DNA of 64,000 nucleotides from Flavobacteriales bacterium (GTDB lineage: Bacteria; Bacteroidota; Bacteroidia; Flavobacteriales_F; PHOS-HE28). A model generated the notes under the pieces. The model did not search any database. It was not told where the DNA came from and saw only the letters and a list, made by a program, of their open reading frames with translations. Below are positions 9,105 to 17,991 of the stretch, piece by piece. The position numbers were made by a program, and so were the translations under genes. Location of the stretch: NCBI GenBank assembly GCA_013360395.1, contig JABWBQ010000020.1, positions 1 to 64,000 on the forward strand. Reading direction: 5' to 3'. The number at the start of each line of letters is the position of its first letter. Position 1 is the stretch's first letter.

Positions 9105-10004
9105 ATGAGCGAGAACGAGATCCAGGCCTTGATCACCCTGATCGAGGATCCCGACGAGGACATCTACGCGCAGGTCAGGTCCAGGATCGTTTCCATGGGC
9201 GACCGCATGCGGCCGGTGCTGGAGCGTGCCTGGGAGGTGGACGACCTGGGCGACCTGTTCCGCAGCCGGGTGGAGGACCTGCTGCACACACTGCACCTGG
9301 ACCATGTGGAGGGGCGCCTCAAGGAATGGTGCGACAAGGGGTGCGAGGACCTGCTGGAGGGCGCGCTCATCGTGAGCCGTTACCGCTACCCCGACCTGGA
9401 CGAGCACCGGTTCCGGGCCCGGTTGGCCGCCATACGGCAGGATATCTGGCTGGAACTGAACGACCACCTCACCGCCTTCGAGAAGGTGCGGGTCTTCAAC
9501 CACATCTTCTTCCAGGTCCACGGTTTCAAGGGGAACAAGCGCAACTACCACGCCCCGCAGAACAGTTTCATCAACGACGTGCTCGACAGCCGCAAGGGCA
9601 ATCCGCTCTCCCTGTCGATCCTGTACCAGGCGCTGGCCGAGGACCTGGACCTTCCATTGCGCGGTGTGAACCTGCCGAACCACTTCGTGCTGGCCTATCT
9701 GGAGGAGGACAGTGTGGGCGGGGGCAGCGGGTTGCAGCAGAACATCCTGTTCTATGTGAATCCCTTCAGCCAGGGCGACATCCTGGGGCGCAACGAGATC
9801 GACGAGTTCCTCCAGAAGCTGCGGATCGAGCCGCAGGAGGCCTTCTACCAGCCCTGCACCAACCGGGACATCGTGCGGCGGCAGTTGAACAACCTGCACC
9901 ACAGCTACGCCAAGCAGGGCGATGCCGAGCGGGCGGGCGAGCTGGACCGGCTGCGGCGCGTGCTGGGGGCTCCCGCCGATGAACCGCCGCGGCTCAATCC
10001 CTGA
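9105..10004 (+). CDS. SirB1-like transglutaminase-fold protein
   Basis: 299 residues. The N-terminal part is helical and acidic; the central RKGNPLSLSILYQAL and GVNLPNHFVLAY motifs define the SirB1/transglutaminase-like family. The catalytic Cys of true transglutaminases is absent in NPLSLSILY, so it is probably not an active enzyme of that type. The function is unknown in most organisms. The ATG at 9105 follows a -7 box by 29 nt. Its 3' end overlaps the convergent sugar transferase gene by 11 nt. Confidence 0.82.
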   Translation: MSENEIQALITLIEDPDEDIYAQVRSRIVSMGDRMRPVLERAWEVDDLGDLFRSRVEDLLHTLHLDHVEGRLKEWCDKGCEDLLEGALIVSRYRYPDLDEHRFRARLAAIRQDIWLELNDHLTAFEKVRVFNHIFFQVHGFKGNKRNYHAPQNSFINDVLDSRKGNPLSLSILYQALAEDLDLPLRGVNLPNHFVLAYLEEDSVGGGSGLQQNILFYVNPFSQGDILGRNEIDEFLQKLRIEPQEAFYQPCTNRDIVRRQLNNLHHSYAKQGDAERAGELDRLRRVLGAPADEPPRLNP

Positions 10005-10590
10005 AGATCAGCCTTAGGGTGGCGGCGATGATGCGCAGGTCGAGCGCCATGCTGCGTTCGCGCACGTAGCGCAGGTCGAGCGCGAGCTTCGCCGGCATGA
10101 CCTCCTCCACGTATGTGCGCTCGGGGTCCGCCGAACGTGCCAGCAGTTCGTTCTCGTCCACGTAGTCCAGGCTGGCCATGCCGGTGATGCCCGGCCGGAC
10201 GCGCAGGACCTGGCGCTGTTCCGGTGAGTACAGGGCCACATAGCGCGGCACCTCGGGGCGGGGGCCCACCACGCTCATGTCCCCGACGAGCACGTTCCAC
10301 AGCTGGGGCAGTTCGTCGAGCTTGGTCTTCCGTAACACCCGCCCCACGGGGGTCACGCGCGGGTCGCTGCCGCCGATGGTGAGCTGCCCCCTGGCCTCGC
10401 TGCCCGGACGCATGCTGCGGAACTTGAGCAGGCGGAACTCCCGGCCGTCGCGCCCCACGCGCACCTGCCGGAAGAACGCCCCGCCCGGGGAGGTGAAGGC
10501 CACCGTGAGTGCGAACACCAGCAGCAACGGCGCCAGCAGCACCAGCGCCACCAGTGCGAAGACGATGTCGAAGGCCCGCTTGACGATCAT
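9994..10590 (-). CDS. Undecaprenyl-phosphate sugar phosphotransferase (initiating transferase)
   Basis: 198 residues, the compact monotopic type (PglC-like core). One N-terminal hydrophobic segment (about 8-32) is followed by KFRSMRPGS, KLDELPQLWNVLVGDMSVVG and GPRPEVP, then RPGITGMA. It transfers a sugar-1-phosphate from a UDP-sugar to undecaprenyl phosphate at the inner membrane, the first step in making a surface glycan. It follows the aminotransferase gene by 3 nt, and is the last gene of the polysaccharide operon. Confidence 0.92.
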   Translation of the reverse strand: MIVKRAFDIVFALVALVLLAPLLLVFALTVAFTSPGGAFFRQVRVGRDGREFRLLKFRSMRPGSEARGQLTIGGSDPRVTPVGRVLRKTKLDELPQLWNVLVGDMSVVGPRPEVPRYVALYSPEQRQVLRVRPGITGMASLDYVDENELLARSADPERTYVEEVMPAKLALDLRYVRERSMALDLRIIAATLRLIFRD

Positions 10591-10593
10591 GGG

Positions 10594-11820
10594 TCAACCC
10601 AGCACTTCGGACACGGCCTCCTTCACGGCGTCCACCACCTGGTCCACCTGCTGGTCCGTGAGGTCGTAGTACACCGGCAGACTGATCTCGCGGCTGTAGT
10701 GCGCGTAGGCGTTGGGGAAGTCGGAGATCCGGTGGCCCTGGCCCTTGTAGAAGCTCAGCAGGGGCAACGGGATGAAGTGCACGTTCACGCTGACCTCGCG
10801 GCGGGCGATGGCGTCGATGATGGCATCGCGTTGCGCCTCTTCGGCCTCGCGGACGCGGAGCATGTACAGGTGATGGCTGCTGGTGCGACCGCCGTCGGAG
10901 AAGGTCGGGACCAGGAAGCGGCCGTCGGCGGCGAAGGCCGCATCGTAGCGGTCGCAGATGGCGCGGCGCCGCACCAGGGTGTCGTGGTCGTAGCGGTCCA
11001 GCTCCACCAGTCCGATGGCGGCCTGCAGGTCGGTCATGTTGCACTTCCAGCCGGGGAACTCCACATCGTAACGCCAGGCCCCGGGCCGGGTCTTGGCCAG
11101 GGCGTCCTTGCTCTGGCCGTGCAGGCTCATGGTGTTGAAGTGGCGGTACAGTTCCTCGGGGTCGAAGGGTTCGGGCAGGTGGAAGGCCAGCGCACCGCCC
11201 TCGGCGGTGGTGAGGTTCTTCACGGCGTGGAAGCTGAAGCCGGTGATATCGGCCTGTGCGCCCACGGCCCGTCCGTCGATCCGTGCGCCGAACGAGTGGG
11301 CGGCATCGGAGAGGACCAGGGCACGGCCCAGGCGCATCTGGGGGTTGCTCCCCGCCACGCGCAGGTTCACCGCCGGGGTGAAGAGCGGGGAGCACTCCTC
11401 GGCGATGCGCACGAGCTCCGGCACACGCGCCGGCAACCCGCCGATGTCCACCGGCATGATGCATTTGGTGCGCGGATTGATGGCGCGGCGCACCGCGTCG
11501 GGGTCCATGGTGAAGTCGTCCAGCACGTCCACCAGCACGGGTTTGGCCCCCACGTGCATCACGATGTTGGCCGTGGCGCAATAGGTGTAGGCCGGCACGA
11601 TCACCTCGTCGCCGGGGCCGATGCCGAACCAGCGGAGCACCAGTTCACAGGCATTCGTCCAGCTGTTGAGGGCCACCACACGGTCCACACCGCAATAGGC
11701 CGCGAGCCGCCGCTCGAACTCCTTGGTACGTGGGCCGGTGGTGATCCAGCCGCTGCGGAGGGCTTCCTCCACGGCCTTCACGGTGCGGTCGTCGATGCGC
11801 GGCGGGCTGAACGGGATCAT
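10594..11820 (-). CDS. DegT/DnrJ/EryC1/StrS sugar aminotransferase
   Basis: 408 residues. FSPPRIDDRTVKAVEEAL, GPRTKEFE, PAYTYCATANIV, LSDAAHSFGAR and the PLP-lysine segment SFHAVKNLTTAEGGAL (Lys forms the Schiff base) identify a DegT-family aminotransferase. It probably aminates a 4-keto-6-deoxy UDP-sugar. The dehydratase at 4,636 could supply the keto sugar and the adjacent sugar transferase could use the product, as in Pgl-type pathways; this link is inference. It overlaps the upstream ligase-like gene by 4 nt. Confidence 0.92.
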   Translation of the reverse strand: MIPFSPPRIDDRTVKAVEEALRSGWITTGPRTKEFERRLAAYCGVDRVVALNSWTNACELVLRWFGIGPGDEVIVPAYTYCATANIVMHVGAKPVLVDVLDDFTMDPDAVRRAINPRTKCIMPVDIGGLPARVPELVRIAEECSPLFTPAVNLRVAGSNPQMRLGRALVLSDAAHSFGARIDGRAVGAQADITGFSFHAVKNLTTAEGGALAFHLPEPFDPEELYRHFNTMSLHGQSKDALAKTRPGAWRYDVEFPGWKCNMTDLQAAIGLVELDRYDHDTLVRRRAICDRYDAAFAADGRFLVPTFSDGGRTSSHHLYMLRVREAEEAQRDAIIDAIARREVSVNVHFIPLPLLSFYKGQGHRISDFPNAYAHYSREISLPVYYDLTDQQVDQVVDAVKEAVSEVLG

Positions 11821-13100
11821 GGGCCAGGGTGCGTTGTGTGCTGCGTTCCGGCCGGCAAAGGTCGGTGCGGCGCATGGACGAACAACCAGGAGAAGAAGGC
11901 GAGGAAGACCACGCCGGCCTGGACCTCCAGCATGCTCTCCACGGTCCAGTTCAAGGCGTTCAAGGCGAGGAAGGCCGTCAGGGTCGTATCGCCGTTGCGC
12001 AAGCCCGGCACCAGGGGGACCAGCACCAGCAGCACCACGAGCATCAGCCCCGGGATGCCCAGGGCGACCCCGGTGTTGAGGTATTGGTCGTGGGCGTTGA
12101 GCCGCTTCTCCAGGGGGTCCACGTAGCCCAGGTCGGCATAGGCGCGCAGGAGCTCATCCTTCACGTCGCCCGTGCCCACACCGGCCCATGGTCGTGCCGC
12201 GATCAGCCTGGCCGCGGCGTCCCATACCATCCGGCGGTCGCTCGTGCTGTTGGCGGTCCCGCCCCCCTCCCCGCGCAGGACGTCCAGCACCTGCACCACG
12301 CGTTCGCGCATCAGGCCGTTGGTGGCGATGAGGGTGGCACCGGCGAGCAGGGTTGCGCCCAGCCCCCAGGTCACGGTCCTGCGCAGGCGCGCGTCGCGGC
12401 GGTGCAGCAGCAGCACGGCGATGGCCGCGATGAGCAGCACGGCCCACCCGGCCTTGCTGGCGCATAGAAGGATGCCCATCAGGAGCACGGCCGCCACCAC
12501 CACCCGTTGCCGCGACCGCAGCCTCCGGCAAGTCGTCCTGCCCGCAAGCAGGAACAGTGCCAGCGTGAGGTACATGGCCATGTAGCTCGGATGGTGGAAG
12601 GCCGCGAACCCCGAGGAGAAGAAGGGAACGCTGAGGGAGAAGCCCGTCACCTCCCCATCGGGCAGCGTGACCACCAGGTACCGCACGGCACGGAACATCG
12701 CCCGTGCAAGGCACAGCAACACGGCCAGCACATTCGCCCCCACGTAGGCGTCGATGGCCCGGCCCACATGCACTGGTGGGCTTCCCAGGAGCGCCAGGAA
12801 CGCGAAGAGGAGAAGCGAAGCCTTGATGCCCAGATCGAGCCCGGCGAAGTCCATGTTCGTGGTCCAGAGCAGGCCCAGCACATGCAGCAGGTACAGCAGG
12901 GCCGCCCAGAACAAGGGTGATCGCCAGTCGAGCCGACGGCCGGGGCCACGCTCACCGGCGAACCGCGCCCACAGCGCGCCGCCCAGCAGCACGGCGATCA
13001 ATGCGGGCACCAGGGCCGGCAACAGGGGCAGGGCCACGGCGATACCGGTGGTGGCGGCATCGACCACGGTGGCGGGGCGGAAGGGCCGGCGTTCAGGCAT
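11817..13100 (-). CDS. O-antigen ligase-like polytopic membrane protein
   Basis: 427 residues with about ten hydrophobic helices and a large periplasmic loop. The loop contains NSTSDRRMVWDAAARLI and GVGTGDVKDELLRAY, and LNAHDQYLNTGVALGIPGL follows; this HDQYLN segment is typical of the Wzy_C/WaaL superfamily. Either ligates a glycan from the undecaprenyl carrier to an acceptor or polymerises repeat units; the two cannot be separated by sequence alone. It overlaps the genes on both sides (4 and 8 nt). Confidence 0.85.
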   Translation of the reverse strand: MPERRPFRPATVVDAATTGIAVALPLLPALVPALIAVLLGGALWARFAGERGPGRRLDWRSPLFWAALLYLLHVLGLLWTTNMDFAGLDLGIKASLLLFAFLALLGSPPVHVGRAIDAYVGANVLAVLLCLARAMFRAVRYLVVTLPDGEVTGFSLSVPFFSSGFAAFHHPSYMAMYLTLALFLLAGRTTCRRLRSRQRVVVAAVLLMGILLCASKAGWAVLLIAAIAVLLLHRRDARLRRTVTWGLGATLLAGATLIATNGLMRERVVQVLDVLRGEGGGTANSTSDRRMVWDAAARLIAARPWAGVGTGDVKDELLRAYADLGYVDPLEKRLNAHDQYLNTGVALGIPGLMLVVLLVLVPLVPGLRNGDTTLTAFLALNALNWTVESMLEVQAGVVFLAFFSWLFVHAPHRPLPAGTQHTTHPGP

Positions 13101-14097
13101 GCGGGCGGGCGCGGTCGCGCAGCAGTTCCAGCGTGAGTTGGTCCAGAGTGCGGGCGTCGGCCATGTTGGCCACCACCCGGTCGCGGCCGTTCGAGCGGCG
13201 GCCCAGCAGCAGCACCTCTTTCAGTGCTTCGGCCATCCGTGCGGGGTCGCGCTCCACGATGGCACCGGGGGCGACCCCGGCCAGCCGCTCACGCACGTCG
13301 CCCACATCGTTGGTCACCACGGGCAGGCCACAGGCCATGGCCTCCTTCACCATGGTGGGGCTGCCTTCCTGATCGCTGCACAGCAGCAGGGCGTCGGCGG
13401 CGCTCAGCACCAGGGGCATCCGTTCGGAGGATACGTCGCCGCGCAGCACTTCCAGGCAGGCATCGATCCCGTCGGCCCGGAGACAGGCCTCCACCTGGCG
13501 GGCGATGTCCAGCCGTTTCACCGGGGAATCGCGGTGGTTGAACAGGATGCGCCACGGTTTGTCGGGCCAGGCCAGGCGTTGGCGCGCCTCCAGGTACGGC
13601 ACGGGCACACAGTGCTCCAGGTCCACGCCCATGGGGATCACCCGCACGCGACCACGGCGCCACCACAGCCGCCGGCGCAGGCCTTCGCTGACGCAGATGA
13701 TGCCGGAGGCGCCCAACGCGGCCAGCTGGGAGAACAGGCGGCCGGCCAGGTCGCGCAGGAGCCCATCGCCCGGGGTGCGGTTGAGGTCGCTGCCGTGATA
13801 GGTGACCACCACGGGCACCGGGCTGCTGAGCACGCTGAGCAGGGCCGTGATGGTGCCGTAGTGCACGTGCAGCACCCCGGCGCGGTGGCGCGCGATGGCC
13901 TCCCGCAGGGACCGGCGCGACCGGAGCAGGCCGCCCAGGCTGCTTCGTTCGGCGAAGAACCAGGTCGCCACCGTCACGTTCGGCATGGCGGCCAGGGCTT
14001 TCGCTTGTCGGCGCGCGAAGACCATGCTGTGGTCCTCCGGCCTCCCGGGGATCACCACCAGGATGCGGAGATCCGGAAGGCCTGCGGCGGGCATCAT
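13093..14097 (-). CDS. Glycosyltransferase family 4
   Basis: 334 residues. Typical GT4 layout: ILVVIPGRPEDHSMVFARRQ at the N-terminus, VVVTYHGSDLNRT, CVSEGLRRRL and MGVDLEHCVP mid-protein, then CSDQEGSPTMVKEAMACGLP with the E-x7-E donor-binding motif. Retaining transferase, probably adding a sugar in the cytoplasm to the lipid-linked glycan. Two ATG codons are adjacent (14,097 and 14,094). A -7-like box lies 4 nt upstream, so this gene may have its own start of transcription within the cluster. Confidence 0.9.
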   Translation of the reverse strand: MMPAAGLPDLRILVVIPGRPEDHSMVFARRQAKALAAMPNVTVATWFFAERSSLGGLLRSRRSLREAIARHRAGVLHVHYGTITALLSVLSSPVPVVVTYHGSDLNRTPGDGLLRDLAGRLFSQLAALGASGIICVSEGLRRRLWWRRGRVRVIPMGVDLEHCVPVPYLEARQRLAWPDKPWRILFNHRDSPVKRLDIARQVEACLRADGIDACLEVLRGDVSSERMPLVLSAADALLLCSDQEGSPTMVKEAMACGLPVVTNDVGDVRERLAGVAPGAIVERDPARMAEALKEVLLLGRRSNGRDRVVANMADARTLDQLTLELLRDRARPHA

Positions 14098-14101
14098 CGT
14101 G

Positions 14102-14109
14102 CGAAGATG
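14102..14109 (-). promoter_or_regulatory. -7 box (CATCTTCG)
   Basis: Minus-strand CATCTTCG in the 34-nt gap between GT2 and GT4, ending 4 nt before the first ATG. Suggests an internal promoter giving a nearly leaderless transcript. Confidence 0.4.
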
Positions 14110-14131
14110 GCACCGCAGGCCGAATGGGCCT

Positions 14132-15163
14132 TCAGCGGTTGGTGGGCACGTCGGCCGGCCGCACCTTCCGGCGCATCAGGGTGAAGCGCAGCAGCCCCTG
14201 CAGGTAACCCACGCCATAGGCCACATGCACCGTGGGGAAGGCGAGCAGCAGCCACGGCAGGGCGGCGAGGCGCCCACCGCCGATCGCGATGCGCAGCGCT
14301 ACGAGGGTCACCGTGAAGAGGTACACCGACACCAGCGCGACCCAGGCCGGCGCGATCCAGGCATGCAGCGGCGCGAGCAGGGGCAGGCCCAGGAGCGCGA
14401 GCACGAACAAGGGCGGGGCGAACTGCCGCAGGGTGGCGGGCTTGCCGAGCTTGAGGTTCACCAACGGCTTGAACAGTCCGTACTCCCGGTACATGCGCCA
14501 GAGTTTGCCGAGCCGGTCGCGGCTGTAATAACGGATCACCACTTGCGGGAGCAGCATGATCCTTCCGCCCGCGCGGAGGATGCGGCCGTTGTGCTCATCG
14601 TCCTGGTTACGCACCAGGTCCTCGTCGAAATAGCCCACCCGGTCGAACAGTTCCCGGCGGAAGCATCCGTAGGGCACCGTATCCACGGCACGCTCCCCGG
14701 TGGTGCCGAGGCGGAAGTGCGCGTTGCCCACGCCCAGCGGGCTGCTCAGCACCCGGGCGATGGCCCACGCCTTGTCGCTCCCGTTGGCGGGCACGGTCTC
14801 CCACACCCCGCCGACATTGTCCGCGTGGAGCCTTTCGAGGCCTTCCACCAGCACGGCCACGTAGTCCTTCGGGTAGCGTGAATGGGCGTCCAGGCGCACG
14901 ATGTACGCGCCCCGTGCCTTACGGATGGCCGCGTTCAGACCATGGGGCACCACCCCGGCCGGGTTCTCCACCAGCCGCACCGCGGGCTCCTCCCGGGCGA
15001 TCCGCTCCACGATGGCGTGGGTGTCGTCCCTGCTGGGTCCCACGGCCACCAGCACCTCGAGGTCGAATCCACGCCGTTCCTGCGCCAGGGCGTCGCGGAT
15101 GGCATGGGCCACGTGGTCCGCTTCATTGCGGCAGGGCATCACGATGCTCACCAGGGTGCTCAT
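14132..15163 (-). CDS. Glycosyltransferase family 2, ExoA-like
   Basis: 343 residues. GT-A fold N-terminus STLVSIVMPCRNEADHV, a DXD-type metal motif in IVRLDAHSRYP, and EDLVRNQDDEHNGRI. The C-terminal ~90 residues contain about three hydrophobic helices, anchoring it to the membrane as in succinoglycan ExoA. Inverting transferase of the surface-glycan pathway. The ATG at 15,163 overlaps the upstream Wzy-like stop by 4 nt; in-frame codons further upstream lie inside that gene. Confidence 0.9.
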   Translation of the reverse strand: MSTLVSIVMPCRNEADHVAHAIRDALAQERRGFDLEVLVAVGPSRDDTHAIVERIAREEPAVRLVENPAGVVPHGLNAAIRKARGAYIVRLDAHSRYPKDYVAVLVEGLERLHADNVGGVWETVPANGSDKAWAIARVLSSPLGVGNAHFRLGTTGERAVDTVPYGCFRRELFDRVGYFDEDLVRNQDDEHNGRILRAGGRIMLLPQVVIRYYSRDRLGKLWRMYREYGLFKPLVNLKLGKPATLRQFAPPLFVLALLGLPLLAPLHAWIAPAWVALVSVYLFTVTLVALRIAIGGGRLAALPWLLLAFPTVHVAYGVGYLQGLLRFTLMRRKVRPADVPTNR

Positions 15164-16605
15164 GTGATCGCGGGGCTTGTGGGCTTGGGGAGCCGCCGGC
15201 CTGCTGCAGCGGCCACGGTCACCACCAGCACGGGCATCAGCAGACCTTCGAACACGAGCCCCTTGAAGGCTTCGGGGCCGTTGCGCACCAGCACGGGCAG
15301 GTAGGCGGTCCAGCACATCGCCCCCATGACGGCGAACACGCGCCAGGCCAGCGGTCCCGACCGCACCCTGCCGCGCAGGCGCAGGAGGGCACCCCAGCAC
15401 AGGCCCAGCAGCGCGCCGCCAAGGGGCAACCCGGCCCAGCCCGCGTTGAGGTACCAGGCCGCGGCCTGGTGGATGGTGTAACCCTGACCGGGCTGCAGGC
15501 CCGCACCCGCCGCGTACACCTCATAGGCGCCCGGAGGCCGTTGCGGGAGCAGCGCTCTCGGCAACATCGAGCCGGCCAGGCTAAGGAAACTGACGCCCCA
15601 TTGCGGGGGCACGTCGTGGCGCAAGATGCCGTAGAGCGAGAAATGCGCGGCGAAAAGCTCGTTGGACAGGAGTGGTTTGAGCACGTCGGCCACCGGTCCG
15701 CTGTACGTGCCGGGCACGTGGGCGATGAGCGGGAGGGTGAACGGCTCCTTGACCGGTACCGCGTCCGTGCGCAACGCTGCGAGCGAGCTCCAGTTCAGGT
15801 CCCGGACCTTCCCGGCGATCAGCAGGGGCAGGGCTGCGGCCAGCGCGTAAGCGCCAAGCCGGATCGGTGCGTGCGTGGCGGCGTTGGCCGCGAAAAGCAG
15901 AACGCCGAGCAGGAGCGCCATGAACAGTTCGTGCCGGTTGCCGAGCAGCACCAGGTACACGGACATCAAGGCCACCGCGACCGGGTAGGCCCAGCCCGCC
16001 CAGTGCTGACCGTGGGACGTGAACGACCGTCCCTGGCGTGCCGTGAGGTGGATCGCCCAACCCAGCAGCAGGGCGAAGCAGGCAAGCTCGTTGGTCAGGC
16101 TGTGCAGGGTGGCACCGGCGAAGGCGGTGTGCCGGGTGTACTGATAGATGGACAGGTCGGCCGCCATGGCCTGGAGGATCAGCGGCCGCACAAGCAGAAA
16201 GCTCAACGTCGCCCCGGCCAGGGCGAACAGGAAGAAGACGCGGTGATCCACGCGCCAGGGCTCCGGCCGCACATCGCGCCGCGCAGGCAGGCCCCGCACC
16301 ACCCCGAGCACCCCGGCCAGCAGAGCCATCAGGAAGACGCCGTAGCCGGTCAGCGCAAGCAGGTAGTCGCGGTCCAGCTCGAACGGGAACATCTTCTCCA
16401 TGAGGTAGTAGTAGTGCAGCCCGATGCGGTAGCCGTGGTAGCCGCTCATCGCATCGCCGATGAAGAACCAGGCGCCCAGCAAGGTCCAGGCGTAGAGCAC
16501 CGCCATGCCCAAGAGGAAGGACCGGTCGCCGGTGTGCCGCACCACCCGCCTGGTGGCGACCGCCAGGGCCACGGTGACCAGTGCGAGCAGAAGGTAGGCG
16601 GCCAT
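15160..16605 (-). CDS. Wzy-like oligosaccharide repeat-unit polymerase
   Basis: 481 residues, about 12 hydrophobic helices with short loops and several Arg-rich cytoplasmic turns. A charged loop contains GNRHELFMALLLG, and a long periplasmic segment holds FSLYGILRHDVPPQWGVS. The topology and operon position fit an O-antigen/exopolysaccharide polymerase, but the primary sequence is poorly conserved in this class. The ATG at 16,605 begins the first helix. The upstream region holds GAACTTTGG and GAACTTCGG, either of which could serve as its -7 box. Confidence 0.72.
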   Translation of the reverse strand: MAAYLLLALVTVALAVATRRVVRHTGDRSFLLGMAVLYAWTLLGAWFFIGDAMSGYHGYRIGLHYYYLMEKMFPFELDRDYLLALTGYGVFLMALLAGVLGVVRGLPARRDVRPEPWRVDHRVFFLFALAGATLSFLLVRPLILQAMAADLSIYQYTRHTAFAGATLHSLTNELACFALLLGWAIHLTARQGRSFTSHGQHWAGWAYPVAVALMSVYLVLLGNRHELFMALLLGVLLFAANAATHAPIRLGAYALAAALPLLIAGKVRDLNWSSLAALRTDAVPVKEPFTLPLIAHVPGTYSGPVADVLKPLLSNELFAAHFSLYGILRHDVPPQWGVSFLSLAGSMLPRALLPQRPPGAYEVYAAGAGLQPGQGYTIHQAAAWYLNAGWAGLPLGGALLGLCWGALLRLRGRVRSGPLAWRVFAVMGAMCWTAYLPVLVRNGPEAFKGLVFEGLLMPVLVVTVAAAAGRRLPKPTSPAIT

Positions 16606-16781
16606 CACGGGGCGGTTGGTTCGGGGCGGTGTGTGTGGCCGGGATCCGGCCGGTCGGGGGGCCGAAGTTCGGTCGGGCGCCGGTCCGGACCACAGCAGCG
16701 CCAAAGTTCCGCTCCATCACGCCACCGCAAGGCCGTGGAACGGGCGCGATGCGCGAGTTGTGGAAAGTGCTGTTCCCTGTT

Positions 16782-16789
16782 GACCTTCG
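16782..16789 (+). promoter_or_regulatory. -7 box (GACCTTCG)
   Basis: GACCTTCG ends 4 nt before the ATG at 16,794, so transcription would start at or within a base or two of the start codon. Confidence 0.45.
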
Positions 16790-16793
16790 CCCC

Positions 16794-17759
16794 ATGTCCG
16801 CGCTTGTCCCCTCCCCCCTGCGCCCCGGCGACACCATTGCCATCGTGCCCACCGCACGCGCCATCACCACCGACGAGCTGCGCGACGGCATCGCCCTGGC
16901 CGAGGGATGGGGCTTGAAGGTCAAGGTCGGGGCGGGTGTCGGCCGCAAGCACTTCCAGCAGGCGGGCACGGCCCAAGAGCGTGCCGCCGACCTCCAGGCG
17001 GCCCTGGACGACCCCGCCGTTCGTGCCATCTGGTGCGCCCGGGGCGGCTACGGCACTGTTCACCTGTTGGACCATCTGGACCTTGCCGTGCTGCGCCGCG
17101 ACCCCAAGTGGATCGTGGGCTTCAGCGATGCCACCGTGTTGCACAGCGCCCTGCACGGCTTGGGGGTGGCCAGCCTGCACGCGCAGATGCCCTTCCACAT
17201 CGCCGCAAAGACCGAGGCCTGCCGGGACAGCCTGCGCAGGGCCTTGATGGCCGATGAACACGCGCTGGCGACCAATGCTTGGGTGAGCCACCGCAGCACC
17301 GACCCACTTGCCCTGTTGAACCGTGCCGGCCGCGGAGAAGGGGTGCTCGTGGGCGGCAATCTCTCGCTGCTCCATGCGCTGCGCGGCACGCCCTACGATC
17401 TCGATCCCCAGGGCAAGATCCTCTTTCTCGAGGACTTGGACGAGCTGCTCTACCACCTGGACCGCATGGTGCAGAACCTGCGGCTGGCAGGCTGGTTCAA
17501 GGGATTGTCCGGGCTGATCGTGGGGGGCATGAACGACATGCGCGACAAGGACCCGAACGATCCGTTCGGCCGCACCGCGGAACGCATCATCGCCGATGCC
17601 TTGGGAGACACCGACTATCCGGTGTGTTTCGGCTTTCCTGCAGGCCACATCGCGGACAACCGCGCCCTGGTGCTCGGCCGGGCGGCACAGCTCCACGTCA
17701 CGTCGGAGGGTGCGACCTTGCGCTATCCTTCCATCGGCCGCGCCGCGCCCCTGGCATGA
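16794..17759 (+). CDS. ldcA: LD-carboxypeptidase, peptidase family S66
   Basis: 321 residues, cytoplasmic (no signal peptide). LRPGDTIAIVPTARAI at the N-terminus, the nucleophile Ser in IVGFSDATVLHSAL (about residue 111), a Glu in LFLEDLDELLYHLD (about 212) and a His in FPAGHIADN (about 284) form the expected Ser-Glu-His triad. It removes the terminal D-Ala from murein tetrapeptides during peptidoglycan recycling. The start sits 4 nt after a -7-like box; the divergent polysaccharide operon begins about 190 bp away. Confidence 0.9.
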   Translation: MSALVPSPLRPGDTIAIVPTARAITTDELRDGIALAEGWGLKVKVGAGVGRKHFQQAGTAQERAADLQAALDDPAVRAIWCARGGYGTVHLLDHLDLAVLRRDPKWIVGFSDATVLHSALHGLGVASLHAQMPFHIAAKTEACRDSLRRALMADEHALATNAWVSHRSTDPLALLNRAGRGEGVLVGGNLSLLHALRGTPYDLDPQGKILFLEDLDELLYHLDRMVQNLRLAGWFKGLSGLIVGGMNDMRDKDPNDPFGRTAERIIADALGDTDYPVCFGFPAGHIADNRALVLGRAAQLHVTSEGATLRYPSIGRAAPLA

Positions 17760-17950
17760 GCACATCCCGGCCTGGCCAGGGCGCCCGGCACCGTTGGCAC
17801 GCTTCCAGCCCCGAGCGCTTGCGATCCGCAGGCCGATGAACCGCCCCGCATCCGCGTGCGCCCGTGCTTGATCATCGCCGGACCGGGGCGGGGAGCATCC
17901 GCATCACAAAGACTTAACGATCGGCACAGGTGTGCGCAACATGGCGCCGG

Positions 17951-17958
17951 GAGCTTTG
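17951..17958 (+). promoter_or_regulatory. -7 box (GAGCTTTG)
   Basis: GAGCTTTG, 33 nt before the ATG at 17,992. About 35 bp further upstream is a single CTTAAC element similar to one half of the repeat at 30,932. Confidence 0.4.
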
Positions 17959-17991
17959 CGGCGCGAACGGACAAAGGCGTTCGCCCAAGCG

